A DNA stretch of 64,000 bases from Silicimonas sp963779765. GTDB taxonomy: Bacteria; Pseudomonadota; Alphaproteobacteria; Rhodobacterales; Rhodobacteraceae. The DNA is taken from positions 186,001 through 250,000 of the forward strand of contig CAVZZP010000001.1 in assembly GCA_963779765.1 (NCBI GenBank). Direction: 5' to 3'. A program made the position numbers and the translations under genes. The notes beneath the pieces are model-generated. The model was not told the origin of the DNA. It saw nothing but the letters and a program-made list of their open reading frames with translations, and searched no databases. This document shows positions 16,716 through 26,300 of this stretch, in pieces; positions within the stretch are counted from its first letter, which is position 1, and each line of letters opens with the position of its first letter.

Positions 16716-17747
16716 TCACTCTGCTGATACGGTCTCGCTATAGCGCCATAGGATGGTTTCACCGTCGAGAAGCTGTACCTCCAGGCGGTAGTCCCCTGAG
16801 ATTGCCACGTTCCTGAGGCCGGCGTAGGCAAGGTAGGCCGCCTTGTGCCGGTCGAGAGGCGCGCTTTCATGGTCAACGATTTGCTGATTTTGCCCATCTG
16901 TGACGCGAAGGCGCAGGTGCCAACCCTCCTCGATGTTTATGGCCCAGGCCCAGACGATCAGCGGCCCAAGACCGGCGGTGAGAGGTGATGGCGGGCCGTC
17001 GGACAACAGGCGACCGCTATGTGGCACCTCGCCGGAGAGGCCGGCCGCCAGGATCGCGGAGGGAGATGCCGAGAGCCATGCACGGGCAGGCGCGGTCATC
17101 AGCGAGTTGTCGAAGTCACCGCAGGTGGCGGTCTCATTGCTGAGGGGGTGCCCGGTCAAGGGATCGATCCTTAGGCCGTCACGCCGAACCGAGAAGTGAA
17201 CGTGGGGGAACTGGGCCAGGCCAGACGCGCCAATTCCTGCAATACGCTCGCCAACAGAAACTCGATCTCCTGCACGAACAGAAATGCTGCCGCGCTTGAG
17301 ATGGCAGTACTGGCTCTCCCAGCCGTCGCCATGCGCGATCACTATGCCGTTTCCGCATTCCTGATCGGCAGTCGCTGCGATCTCGGCCTCGGACATCGGG
17401 ATCCCGTCGGGAATCCCATCGCGTAGCCGCGCAACGACGCCGTCCCGAGCGGCCACAACCGGCACTCCGATATCCGGCATCCAGCGCACCCGAATATCCC
17501 AGCCCTCATGCCCGTCGTAGCTTGCCGCGCCACACATTGGGTCGCGAACGCCCGGTCCCGGATCTGTGTCCGGTCCCTGCTGAACGAAACACTCGATGCC
17601 AACGGCGCAGTCGACCGGTAGCCCGAACTCGACCGGCTGCGCCTGAAGACTACCCATTGAGATCGTCGAAATGAAAATCAGGGAGGATATGGCGGTATGG
17701 ACAGGTCGGGACAGTATCGGCGCGGGTGGAACCGGAAGCGTTGACAT
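16716..17747 (-). CDS. Secreted M23-family (LytM-type) zinc metallopeptidase
   Basis: A 343-residue protein with a signal peptide (hydrophobic run AISSLIFISTISMGSLQA, likely cut before QPVEF). The peptidase M23 core spans about residues 55-190: the first zinc ligands are in YDGHEGWDIRV (HxxxD) and the last in FPHVHFSVRRDG (HxH), with HGDGWESQYCHLKRG between. Such enzymes cut peptidoglycan cross-bridges in the periplasm, or act as LysM/EnvC-like activators when degenerate; here all ligands look intact. The C-terminal 150 residues form an extra domain without clear family. The start at 17747 fits the signal peptide; a longer upstream frame is antisense to the small gene on the other strand. Confidence 0.88.
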   Translation of the reverse strand: MSTLPVPPAPILSRPVHTAISSLIFISTISMGSLQAQPVEFGLPVDCAVGIECFVQQGPDTDPGPGVRDPMCGAASYDGHEGWDIRVRWMPDIGVPVVAARDGVVARLRDGIPDGIPMSEAEIAATADQECGNGIVIAHGDGWESQYCHLKRGSISVRAGDRVSVGERIAGIGASGLAQFPHVHFSVRRDGLRIDPLTGHPLSNETATCGDFDNSLMTAPARAWLSASPSAILAAGLSGEVPHSGRLLSDGPPSPLTAGLGPLIVWAWAINIEEGWHLRLRVTDGQNQQIVDHESAPLDRHKAAYLAYAGLRNVAISGDYRLEVQLLDGETILWRYSETVSAE

Positions 17748-17814
17748 CGACGTGCATTTGCGCCAACCTCCCGATGTTACTGAATTTTTACCGTCCAGTG
17801 TGGGTGAGGCAGAA

Positions 17815-18006
17815 ATGGGTGTAACGGAACTTAGACTTTGCCTTGCGCGCGCGATGTGGCGGGTTGAACACGACGGAAGCATTCCCGAAACGGCGGAAGA
17901 AATCAGCGCTGCCTTTCTTGAAGAAAAGGAAGTGATGCTGATCAAGGCAATCAAGGTCATGCGACATCTTGAGAACCAAGGCGTCGCTCTGAAGCCCGGC
18001 GAGTGA
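17815..18006 (+). CDS. Small hypothetical protein, 63 residues
   Basis: ATG 17815 follows GAGGCAGA and opens a frame for a soluble, charged, helix-rich protein (MWRVEHDG, ETAEEISAAFLEEKE, MLIKAIKVMRHLENQ). The stretch around residues 18-40 could be a small helix-turn-helix, but no family is recognised. It is transcribed away from the M23 peptidase and toward the leftward sulfotransferase-like gene, ending 12 bp from it. Codon use resembles neighbouring genes, which supports it weakly. Confidence 0.5.
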   Translation: MGVTELRLCLARAMWRVEHDGSIPETAEEISAAFLEEKEVMLIKAIKVMRHLENQGVALKPGE

Positions 18007-18018
18007 CAGGCTTCCAAT

Positions 18019-18951
18019 TCACTCATAAAGGTATTTGAAGGTCTTCGAGTAGTCGGATTCGCGGAAGTGCTCGCGAAGCCGACGTGCCGCCGGAGACTGA
18101 AGCGAGATTCTAGTCTCGGCGGCCATGTATTTGACCTCGCTCACGTTCTTCTTCTGAAGTTCCGGCACCTCACTCACTCCGAGTTCGCGTAGGCAGAACG
18201 GCAAGGCGCCTTTTATGTCTTCGTACCGGAAGACAAAGTAGTCGCCAGTTAAGTCGTTGTGGACGAAAACGCCGGACTCACGGCGCATGTCAGAGAGTCG
18301 GATGGACAAAGTGGTTTCGAAATGCTTCTCGAACCAATTGAAGGGCCGCATCATCAGATAGAAAAATTGCCTGCTGAGGTCGTCCTTTTCGAGCGCCGTT
18401 CCGGCGAAGATCGTCTGGCTGTCCTGGGGAAGCGCCCTACATACCGCATCCACACCGCCATGGTTCTCGAGAATCCTCGCGAAGAGCGACATCAACCGTG
18501 TCATGGCCAGTTGTACCGCCGCTCCGTCATCCGAATAACTGGCTCCGACGCGGTCGAGAAACTGTTTCATGCGGGGCAAATGACCCTCGATGTCCTGAAC
18601 GACGCTTGAGCGAAACCATTCGAGTGGCTCGCGTGACATTGAAATGATTGCCAGCCGCTGATCGCCCTGTCCTGCCCGAACGGCCAGGAAACGCCGCGTC
18701 AGTCGAACGTTTTCAATGAACTGGCCGAGTTGATGTTCGAAGAAATAGTCCGAGACTTCAGGCGTTACCATTCGATCAACTGCGGCCGACAGCGTCTTCC
18801 GGCCCATGAAATGGCTTTGCAGCGCCTCGAACCCTTCGACTTCGTTCAGGGCTGCAACGACAGAGGTGCTGGCGACCTTGCCGAACTGGTAGACGATGAC
18901 CAGATAATTTCGCTTTCGCTCGTCGGCCGGAGTCATGCGCGGTTCAGACAT
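18019..18951 (-). CDS. P-loop sulfotransferase-like / capsule-synthesis-associated protein
   Basis: A 310-residue cytoplasmic protein. The N-terminal VIVYQFGKVASTSVVAAL looks like the PAPS-binding loop of sulfotransferase-fold proteins (GKVxSTS in place of PKxGTTS), and ISMSREPLEWFRSSVVQD like the 3'-phosphate-binding strand-turn with Arg and Ser. Similar proteins are annotated as putative capsular polysaccharide synthesis proteins. Catalysis by sulfate transfer is an inference. The ATG at 18951 overlaps the end of the GT8-like gene (8 bp), so it is the last gene of a four-gene leftward operon; an ATG at 18975 would overlap more and is an alternative. Confidence 0.65.
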   Translation of the reverse strand: MSEPRMTPADERKRNYLVIVYQFGKVASTSVVAALNEVEGFEALQSHFMGRKTLSAAVDRMVTPEVSDYFFEHQLGQFIENVRLTRRFLAVRAGQGDQRLAIISMSREPLEWFRSSVVQDIEGHLPRMKQFLDRVGASYSDDGAAVQLAMTRLMSLFARILENHGGVDAVCRALPQDSQTIFAGTALEKDDLSRQFFYLMMRPFNWFEKHFETTLSIRLSDMRRESGVFVHNDLTGDYFVFRYEDIKGALPFCLRELGVSEVPELQKKNVSEVKYMAAETRISLQSPAARRLREHFRESDYSKTFKYLYE

Positions 18952-19978
18952 GGTTGTTTGCGACGAGCCAGCCATAGAAGCCGTCCCCTGTTTGCTGCGG
19001 ATACCGGAATGCCGCGCGGAGATCCGTTCGTTCCCGAAAAAGAACTCTCACTGATTTCGATATCTCGATACCATTATCGAATGTTGCATAGTGCCACCAT
19101 CTGTCGGGGATCTCTGTGATGGTGCATGACTTTACTGCGTTTCGATACCAGCGCCACAACTCGTAGACTTCAAAGTTGTCGGCTGCGTAGCGCTGCGTCA
19201 TCAAGTCTCCGATCGCTCCGAGCTTGGTGAAATGGAAGAACCGTAGCGGGTGTCCATTCACCATTATCGTACCGTGCTGATCGAATGACAGCTTCCGTTG
19301 CGACAGATTCCAGCTTGCGACATTGTAGCCGGGGTCCCGCAGAACCTTCACGTTGTCGAAGAAGCATGGAACCAGATCGCACCACTTTTGGTCTACGAAG
19401 ATCCCGATGTCACGCCGATCGTGACACCAGTCATGCAGACGGTCCGCCCACCACCTCGCGAAGTCCAGTCCGGTCCGATCTTTGCGCACGGCGACAAACC
19501 CAAGATTATAGACGCCGAACCCCAAGGAAGTGACCTCGTTGTCGAGAATGGCACGCGGGTTGGTTACCTTGTCCGGCGTGATCTGGTGCGGTGTCAGCAC
19601 GATCGAGTGGGCGTCCAGAAGGTCTGCGAGCGGCGACAGGGAATTGAAGACAGCTATGTCTGGGTCGAAATAGAGAACCTTTTCCGCTGTCTCGTCAGCG
19701 AGAATGCGGAGGAGAGCCTCGCCCTTCACGGCGGTGCAGGCTTCGACGACATCGTGCGAGAAGAGCCAGCTTTCGGTGTCCTCGCCGAACAGATCGCGGG
19801 CGGTCAGGATCCGGTCGTATCCGAACTTGGTGACATCAAGCTCGACACCACTAGGCGGCTCGTCGGTTACAACCGCCCAGAGGACCCAGGATGGATGTTG
19901 GCGCCGGAGGGTGTCCGCCAGCACCCGGGCCCGATTGAGGTAGCTGTAGCTGAAACTTGTATAGGCATGAACGCTCAC
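18944..19978 (-). CDS. GT8-like glycosyltransferase
   Basis: A 344-residue nucleotide-sugar-dependent transferase. The N terminus (AYTSFSYSYLNRARVLADTL) and the metal-binding DxD motif in EKVLYFDPDIAVFNSLSPL match the GT-A fold of GT8-like enzymes; NLGFVAVRKDR and the later FHFTKLG stretch fit the acceptor half. It likely adds one sugar to a surface polysaccharide at the cytoplasmic face. Its GTG start overlaps the stop of the upstream repeat-containing transferase (GTGA), so the two are translationally coupled. Confidence 0.8.
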   Translation of the reverse strand: MSVHAYTSFSYSYLNRARVLADTLRRQHPSWVLWAVVTDEPPSGVELDVTKFGYDRILTARDLFGEDTESWLFSHDVVEACTAVKGEALLRILADETAEKVLYFDPDIAVFNSLSPLADLLDAHSIVLTPHQITPDKVTNPRAILDNEVTSLGFGVYNLGFVAVRKDRTGLDFARWWADRLHDWCHDRRDIGIFVDQKWCDLVPCFFDNVKVLRDPGYNVASWNLSQRKLSFDQHGTIMVNGHPLRFFHFTKLGAIGDLMTQRYAADNFEVYELWRWYRNAVKSCTITEIPDRWWHYATFDNGIEISKSVRVLFRERTDLRAAFRYPQQTGDGFYGWLVANNHV

Positions 19979-22248
19979 GATCTTGCCCTTTCGAATTCCG
20001 GCAGCGACATCTTGCTTGCCTTTGTCCGGACCTTGGTTCGGTCTGCCATTTCGCGCCGTGCCGCGACCAGTTCGTGCAGTTTCTCGCTGTCCGCGAACAG
20101 GTCCCGAAGTGCGTCAAGGCCCCCCAGGATGCACCCTCTCTGGTGTTTCTTCACCGCCGCTGCCACGTTCCCCGATCCGTTGTTGGTCAGTACGAACGCG
20201 CCGGCGGTCATGGCCTCGAACGTGGTGAAAGAGAACGTCTCGGGCCAGGACGCCCAGTGGAGCACAAGGTCGATATCGTGCTGGCACAGCGCATCGACCA
20301 TCGCATTTCTGTGGCCGGCTTTGACATGAACGGATACGAACCGAACCGAGGCGATCCCTGCATCTTCCTTTGCGAAGTGATAGAACTCAAAGCCCTTGCC
20401 ATCCATGGTGTCGGCCAGTTCGAGGAAGTCGTTCCACCCCTTGTGCGCCATCGGCGCACCCAGGTAGCCGACCCGTATCGCCCGGCTCGGGCTGCGGTTC
20501 GGCCTGTCGTCCACTTTTCGCCTCACGCTTGTCAGTTTGAGATGCGGTCGCACGGTGATCGAGGCGGGTTCGACGGTTCGTCTCGCGTTCCAGAACGCGC
20601 GCGCGCTGTGGGACGGAGATACCATGTGGATCTCGAGCTCTGAAAACATCGCCTCGATACGCTCGAGATGTGTAGCCCGCTCTTCCCCATAGAGACAAAC
20701 CGAGCAGGCATTGCTGTCGATCGCCGGCGCGCCGCAGAATGCAAGGTCGTTACGCTGCAGACTGAACTTGGGACAGAGTGTCACGAAATCATGGAGCCAC
20801 ATCACGCAGTCCCTGCGGTGGCAGGCCCTGACGAGGTCGACAATCTGCTCGGGATTGTGGCCGAGAAGCTGATGAACCACGGGGATCGAAACGCAACCCA
20901 TGTCGGAAAGCTGCTCCACGGCGGATATGAGGACCGAGGTTCTGACGACTCCGATGTTCTTGCCGTTGAGTGCCAAGGCCGCGATGACGTCCGGCGTCTC
21001 ATCCAGACGCGACAGCCTCGGAAGGGCCTGCCACGGGAAGATTGCCAGATAGGTATCGCCGTTCTCGCGCACCAATGTCTCTTCTGCCTGAATACATAGC
21101 TGCACACCGCCAGCGATCAGCAAATAATTGTCATGACTTATGCTGAGGATGAGGCGTCCGTTGCCAATCGCCTCGGCCAAGAGACCCCTCAGGGTCTCCT
21201 CGGACATCAACGGAGGGTGTCGGTCTGGACGAACCCATTCACGCGCAACCGCATCCAGAGTGTCATGCCGTTCAAGGATGTCCAGTTGGCGTGCGGCCGG
21301 ATGTTGAGGAAACCTGCCTTCAGCACGGCCTACGGAAACGTAGTGCTGGAACGGATTGAGGCCCGCGTCGGCAACGTCGGGATTGGACTGAATATAATAT
21401 TTGGTACTGAAGGCGGCGCAGGGATCACGCCCCTCGCGGCAGCCCTCGGAGCAGAAGTGGAGCAGCGGATCTATACCCGCGTTCGCGACATCCGGATATT
21501 TTGCGAGATAGAACTGGGCGTCGAATTCGTCGCCTATGGCGGCCATTGCCGTTTGAATCGAAGCGAGACGATTGGAGGAAGGCCCGGCCTCTCTTGTCAG
21601 GGGCCGACGCTCGTCAAGCCCGTGAAGCAGATAGTGGATGAATGGATTGGTACGGGCTTCGACCACATCGGGATTGGCGCGTAGGTAGCCCTGGGTCGAA
21701 AACCATTCAGTGGGGTCATAACCCAGCAACCAACCGATGGTCACGTAGTGTCGAGGCAGGGCGGCGTCGTCTTCAGGCAGGTCGGGATAACTGGCGCGAT
21801 AGAAGGCGGCATCAAAATGGCCCCTGAGGAGCGCCAGGTCGCCCTCGGCGTCATCGGACATAGGGAGCCGGTTTTCACTTTGCCTCAGAGGCTTAGGCGG
21901 ACGGCCTTCTTTGCGCCCGTACTTGATGTAGTGCCAGTACGGATTGACCCCGCTTCTCAATACATCGAGGTTTTCGTATCGATAGTAGTTGGTCGAAAAG
22001 TCGGGACTGGGATCAAGGCCCAGTGCCGCGCCTTCCTGGACATAGTGAAGCGCGGGATTCAGGATCCGGCCAGGTTCGTCGACCTGCGAAAGATAATACT
22101 TGCGGTCGATATGACCTGCGATGCCGCGTGCAACCCAGAGGCTCCAAAGCCGGTTCCGTACGGAATGATCGGCGGAAACTCCAAGGCCAGTCGCGGTCGG
22201 CTCCGATGAGATTGTTCCGCCGGAGACTCTTTCCTGATAACCGTTCAC
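19975..22248 (-). CDS. Large GT4-type glycosyltransferase with N-terminal NPDV repeats
   Basis: A protein of about 757 residues in two parts. Residues 47-315 hold three tandem units of 70-100 residues, each made of two half-units with the pattern FST-x-x-Y-x-x-x-NPDV-x-x-A-x-x-NPF-x-HY-x-x-x-G-x-x-EGR. The C-terminal half is a GT-B glycosyltransferase: GYLGAPMAHKGWNDFLELAD, then SWPETFSFTTFEAMTAGAFV with the nucleotide-binding Glu, and GSGNVAAAV. LHDFVTLCPKF and CLYGEERATHLERIE are typical of the mid-region of such cell-wall transferases. GTG 22248 is used because the frame upstream overlaps the regulator gene; GTG 22260 is also possible but its ribosome site would touch the codon. It lies 25 bp after the response-regulator gene. 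Confidence 0.82.
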   Translation of the reverse strand: MNGYQERVSGGTISSEPTATGLGVSADHSVRNRLWSLWVARGIAGHIDRKYYLSQVDEPGRILNPALHYVQEGAALGLDPSPDFSTNYYRYENLDVLRSGVNPYWHYIKYGRKEGRPPKPLRQSENRLPMSDDAEGDLALLRGHFDAAFYRASYPDLPEDDAALPRHYVTIGWLLGYDPTEWFSTQGYLRANPDVVEARTNPFIHYLLHGLDERRPLTREAGPSSNRLASIQTAMAAIGDEFDAQFYLAKYPDVANAGIDPLLHFCSEGCREGRDPCAAFSTKYYIQSNPDVADAGLNPFQHYVSVGRAEGRFPQHPAARQLDILERHDTLDAVAREWVRPDRHPPLMSEETLRGLLAEAIGNGRLILSISHDNYLLIAGGVQLCIQAEETLVRENGDTYLAIFPWQALPRLSRLDETPDVIAALALNGKNIGVVRTSVLISAVEQLSDMGCVSIPVVHQLLGHNPEQIVDLVRACHRRDCVMWLHDFVTLCPKFSLQRNDLAFCGAPAIDSNACSVCLYGEERATHLERIEAMFSELEIHMVSPSHSARAFWNARRTVEPASITVRPHLKLTSVRRKVDDRPNRSPSRAIRVGYLGAPMAHKGWNDFLELADTMDGKGFEFYHFAKEDAGIASVRFVSVHVKAGHRNAMVDALCQHDIDLVLHWASWPETFSFTTFEAMTAGAFVLTNNGSGNVAAAVKKHQRGCILGGLDALRDLFADSEKLHELVAARREMADRTKVRTKASKMSLPEFERARS
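21307..22110 (-). repeat. Protein-level tandem repeats (NPDV/HY units) in the large glycosyltransferase
   Basis: The coding sequence holds six degenerate half-units with recurring YYL/GYL, NPDV or YPDV, NP..HY and G..EGR positions. DNA identity between units is low, so the duplication is old and kept by selection on the protein. The units may bind carbohydrate or mediate oligomerisation; function is not established. Confidence 0.7.
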
Positions 22249-22273
22249 CGAAAAACTCACTCTCCGAACTGAC

Positions 22274-22975
22274 TTAGCAAAGCTGATAGCCCTTGCCCGA
22301 AACCGTTCTGAGAACATCGGTTCCGTTCTCGAGCTTCGTGCGCAGGCGGTGGATGTGAACTGCAACCACGTTTGTTCCAGGATCATGGCGCAGGCTGAAA
22401 GCTTCCCTTTCCAACACTTCGCGGCTGACCGGATTGGGTGAGTTCTTCGCCAGGCAAAGCAGCATGGCCAATTCTTTTCGACTGAGCAGAACGCGCTCAT
22501 TGCCCTGCATGACGATCATCTGGTCGGGCCAGATACGAAGTGTCCGGGTCGTGATCGGAGCCTCGTCCAGTCCCGAATGAACTCGATCGATCAGGCGAGA
22601 CACTTTCGCCAGGAATTCGTCCTTCTGAAAGCCAGGCATGAGATAGTTGTCGGCGCCCTTGACGAACGCGACAGTCCGCGTGGAAGCGCTGTCGGTTGCG
22701 GCGACAATGACCAACGGCTTCCTAGGCTCGATGCGCCTGAACGCCTCGAGGAAACCTATACCTTCCATGTCGGCTCGCCAGCCGACGAAGAGGACAAGAT
22801 CGCTTGTGGCAAGCTTGTCCTTGCTCATCTCGAGCGGCCAGCTGACACGGACTATTTCGAGACCGACGGTGCCGGAAATAAGATCCGTGACGACGTCGAC
22901 ATCCCCCCTCGAAGCGCTGTGCGCGCAAACAAGCAGCATGCGCGCAGCCTTCGGTGCGATAGCAGACTGATACAC
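22274..22975 (-). CDS. OmpR-type DNA-binding regulator with a receiver domain lacking the phospho-Asp
   Basis: The 233-residue product has an OmpR/PhoB winged helix at the C terminus (SRKELAMLLCLAKNSPNPVS, HIHRLRTKLENG, VLRTVSGKGYQL). The N-terminal half folds like a receiver domain, but where the phosphorylated Asp should end strand 3 (DLVLxD) it reads DLVLFVGWRADMEG with Val, and the conserved Lys of the KPF turn is replaced (NYLMPGFQKDEF). The protein is therefore probably not controlled by phosphorylation. GTG 22975 follows GGTGGGG; ATG 22939 is a weaker choice. It is first in a run with two glycosyltransferases and the sulfotransferase-like gene, and divergent from the RTX peroxidase, so it may control both. 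Confidence 0.85.
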   Translation of the reverse strand: MYQSAIAPKAARMLLVCAHSASRGDVDVVTDLISGTVGLEIVRVSWPLEMSKDKLATSDLVLFVGWRADMEGIGFLEAFRRIEPRKPLVIVAATDSASTRTVAFVKGADNYLMPGFQKDEFLAKVSRLIDRVHSGLDEAPITTRTLRIWPDQMIVMQGNERVLLSRKELAMLLCLAKNSPNPVSREVLEREAFSLRHDPGTNVVAVHIHRLRTKLENGTDVLRTVSGKGYQLC

Positions 22976-23340
22976 TTTACCCCACCCAATTACATACCAA
23001 TGTCAATCGTAAAATCCCTGCGCAGAAAGGTATTGGCGGGATTTTGATCTGGCAATCCTTTTGTGAAATAGTGGGCATGGTTCTGAATAATTATATTCAA
23101 TTTCAACAGCTTAAGCTGCTTTCTTGGTAAATCTTGCCTCACCCTCCTGAAACGAATCCGCTCCTTGGCTGGGTTTGTTGCCAGATCATGATCAGTCCGG
23201 ACAGGTTCAGGAGTTTGATCAGATCGCTTACGAATTTATTAACTTCTTGTTCTGGCGCCTTCGCCGGTAACCTCACCGTGGGAAGGTTTGACTTGTTTCG
23301 TCCGGCTTGATTTCCGCCGGCACCTAGAGGGGTAGTAAAA
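22976..23340. promoter_or_regulatory. AT-rich divergent control region of the regulator/GT operon and the RTX peroxidase
   Basis: This 365-bp gap has no gene and is much richer in A and T than its surroundings. It contains a perfect 12-bp palindrome at 23107-23118, a near-CtrA site TTAC-N7-TTAAC at 23228-23243 with one mismatch, and TTGACT at 23288-23293 without a clear -10. GAGGGG about ten bases before 23341 is the peroxidase ribosome site. It must hold promoters for both directions. Confidence 0.5.
23107..23118. promoter_or_regulatory. Perfect palindrome CAGCTTAAGCTG, candidate operator
   Basis: Twelve bases, self-complementary throughout, lying 132 bp upstream of the regulator start and 222 bp upstream of the peroxidase start. 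A winged-helix regulator usually binds direct repeats, so the site may belong to another factor. Confidence 0.35.
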
Positions 23341-26300
23341 ATGACCGCGAATTTGAATTTAGCCGACATCCTGTTCATGTTTGACAACGTGACCATTGGG
23401 GACACGCCAGCACCCGGCGCTGACCCACTGGCGCCTCTTGGCATCAGGGCGATCGACGGCTCCAACAACAACATTTCCGGGCTGACAGTTTTCGATCAGT
23501 ACGGCAACCTGGTCGATACCGAGACGTTCGGGGCGGTCAATGAAGGATTTATCAAGTATTCGAGCTCGACCAGCACGCTGGCCTACAACACCGTTGTCGG
23601 AAACACTTTCGACACGAGCGCACGCCTGATCAGCAACCTGATCGCCGACGCAACGGCTTCGAACCCGGCGACCGCGACAACTCAAATGCTGACGGATGGC
23701 GATCCCGCAGTCGACCGTCTGCCGGAGAACAGCCTTTTCACTTTCTTCGGCCAGTTTTTTGACCACGGCCTGGACTTTGTCGCAAAGGGAGGGGCTGGGA
23801 CGGTTCTCATTGAACTCGATCCAAGTGACCCGCTCTACAACCCGGCATTCCCTTACATGCCGGTGACGAGGGCTCCACAGGACGCGAATGGCGAGACGCT
23901 GAACACGACCGCGCCGTTCATCGAACAGAGCCAGACCTATGGCTCCTCGCCGACGACGACATTCTATCTCATGGAGTACGACGTCGATGGTAATCCGACC
24001 GGCGACCTCGTTCACGGCGCCGATGGTGGCATGGGCACCTGGGCCGACATAAAGGCCAACGCTCTGAAATGGGCCGTGGCGCAGGCGATTGCCCAAGGCG
24101 GCCCGATCCCGACCGAAATGCTGACCGACGCGCATGTCCTCGATATCCCGGATGCGGGAGAGTGGGATGTGGCGACCGCCAGTTTCCTGCCGGGTGCAGG
24201 AACAGGTCAGGCGTTCATCGCGGACATCGCGCACAACGCAAACCCGGATGGCGGCCTGACGGCGGACGCGGACAGCGTCATCAACACGAATGGCTTTGGC
24301 GCTCCGCCGCCGGCCGTTGGGGAATATGACAACGAACTGCTGGATGCACACTACGTCTCGGGCGACCCGCGGGCGAACGAGAACAGTGCGCTGACAGCCA
24401 TTCACTCGGCGTTCCACGGCGAGCACAGCCGGATTCTCGAACAGATCAAGGAATGGGTGCTTCAGCAGAACCAGATCGATCCGACATTCGCGGACCAATG
24501 GACTGGTGAAATGTACTTCCAGGCGGCCAAGATCGCCAACGAGATGCAGTACCAGCACCTTGTGTTCGAAGAATTCGGCCGGCGCATGAGCCCGAACATC
24601 GACGCGTTCGCTGCGTACCAGATCGACATCAACCCGAACATCACAGCTGAATTCGCCCACGCGGTTTATCGACTTGGACACTCGCAGCTGACGGACAACG
24701 TCAAGACGATCGATGTCGGCGGAAGCGAGGTCGACTTCACTCTGATCGAATCCTTCTTGAACCCGGTGCAGTTCGACGACGTTGGTGCAGGCGCCTTCCT
24801 CAAGGGCGCCCAGTTCGAACAGGGAGGCCGGATCGACGAATTCGTTGTCGATGCGCTGCGAAACTTCCTTGTCGGCCTGCCGCTTGACCTTGCAGCGATC
24901 AACATCGCGCGCGGCCGTGAAATCGGCTTGCCGTCCCTGAACCAGCTGCGTGCGGACGTCTTTTCTCAGACGGGCGACACTCTGCTGAAGCCCTACGAGA
25001 GCTGGGGGGAATTCGGGGCGAACCTCTTGAACTCCGAGTCGCTGGTGAACTTCATCGCCGCCTATTCTAACGAAGCCTCCATCGCCGCTGCGCGTGCAAC
25101 CGGTGACATGGCCGCAATGCGCGCCGCCGCGGCTGCCATGATGACAGACCCGGTCTTCATGAATACGGTGGCAAATGGCGGCGACGACGGTTTTGAATTA
25201 ATCGATCTCTGGATCGGTGGTCTTGCCGAGAAGAAGGTTCCGCTGGGTGTGCTTGGCTCGACCTTCGACTTCATCTTCGCTCAACAGATGATCGCACTTC
25301 AGAACGGCGACCGGTTCTACTATCTGGCCCGGATCGGCGGCAACCTGCTTGACGAGATCGAGGGCCAGACGCTCGCGGATCTGATGATGCGCAGTGGCGA
25401 CGCGATCCACATGCACGGTGACGCGTTCGGCACACCGGACGTGCTGGTGGAAATGGGCGCACTCGCGATGACCCATTACCTGAAAACGCCGGCGGAAATG
25501 GTCGAATATCTGTCTGAGGTCATCGGCGGCACGAACGATGCCAACATGATTTACGGCGGTGCCGGCAACGACGCCATTCACGGTGAAGCCGGCAACGATG
25601 TCATCTTCGGTGGCGAGAATGACGACCATCTCTACGGTGGCGACGGCGACGACGTAATGTGGGGCGATGTCGGCTTCGATTTAATGCGGGGTGACAACGG
25701 CAACGATGAAATGCACGGCGGCGCCGACGACGACGCAATGTTCGGCAGTCTCGGCAACGATCTGATGTTCGGCGACAGCGGCTTTGACGCAATGCAAGGT
25801 CAGGCCGGCAACGATACCATGCACGGTGGCAGCCAAGACGACGAAATGCTTGGCGGCGAAGGAAACGACGAACTTCACGGCGACGACGGCGATGACGGCA
25901 TCGACGGCGAAGCAGGTCACGACGTGATCTTTGGCGGTCGCGGCGACGACCTGATGACCGGCGGCGAGGGTGACGACATCCTTGACGGCGGAGCTGGCGG
26001 CGATGCCATGGACGGCGGCGTCGGTGGCTGGGACATTGCGACCTACGCCAGCTGGCTGGAAGCCCTGGCTCCGGGCGCCGGTATCGGCCTCATCATCAAC
26101 ATGCTCAACAGCGCCCTTTCAACGGGCGATGCACGTGACGACACCTACCTCGACATCGAGGCTTTGATCGGTACGAAGTTCAACGACACCATCACGGGCG
26201 ATGACTTCGGCCACACACTGATCGGTGGTCTCGGCAACGACACCATCACCGGCGGTCTCTTGGACGACGTCCTGATCGGCATGGAAGGTAACGACAGACT

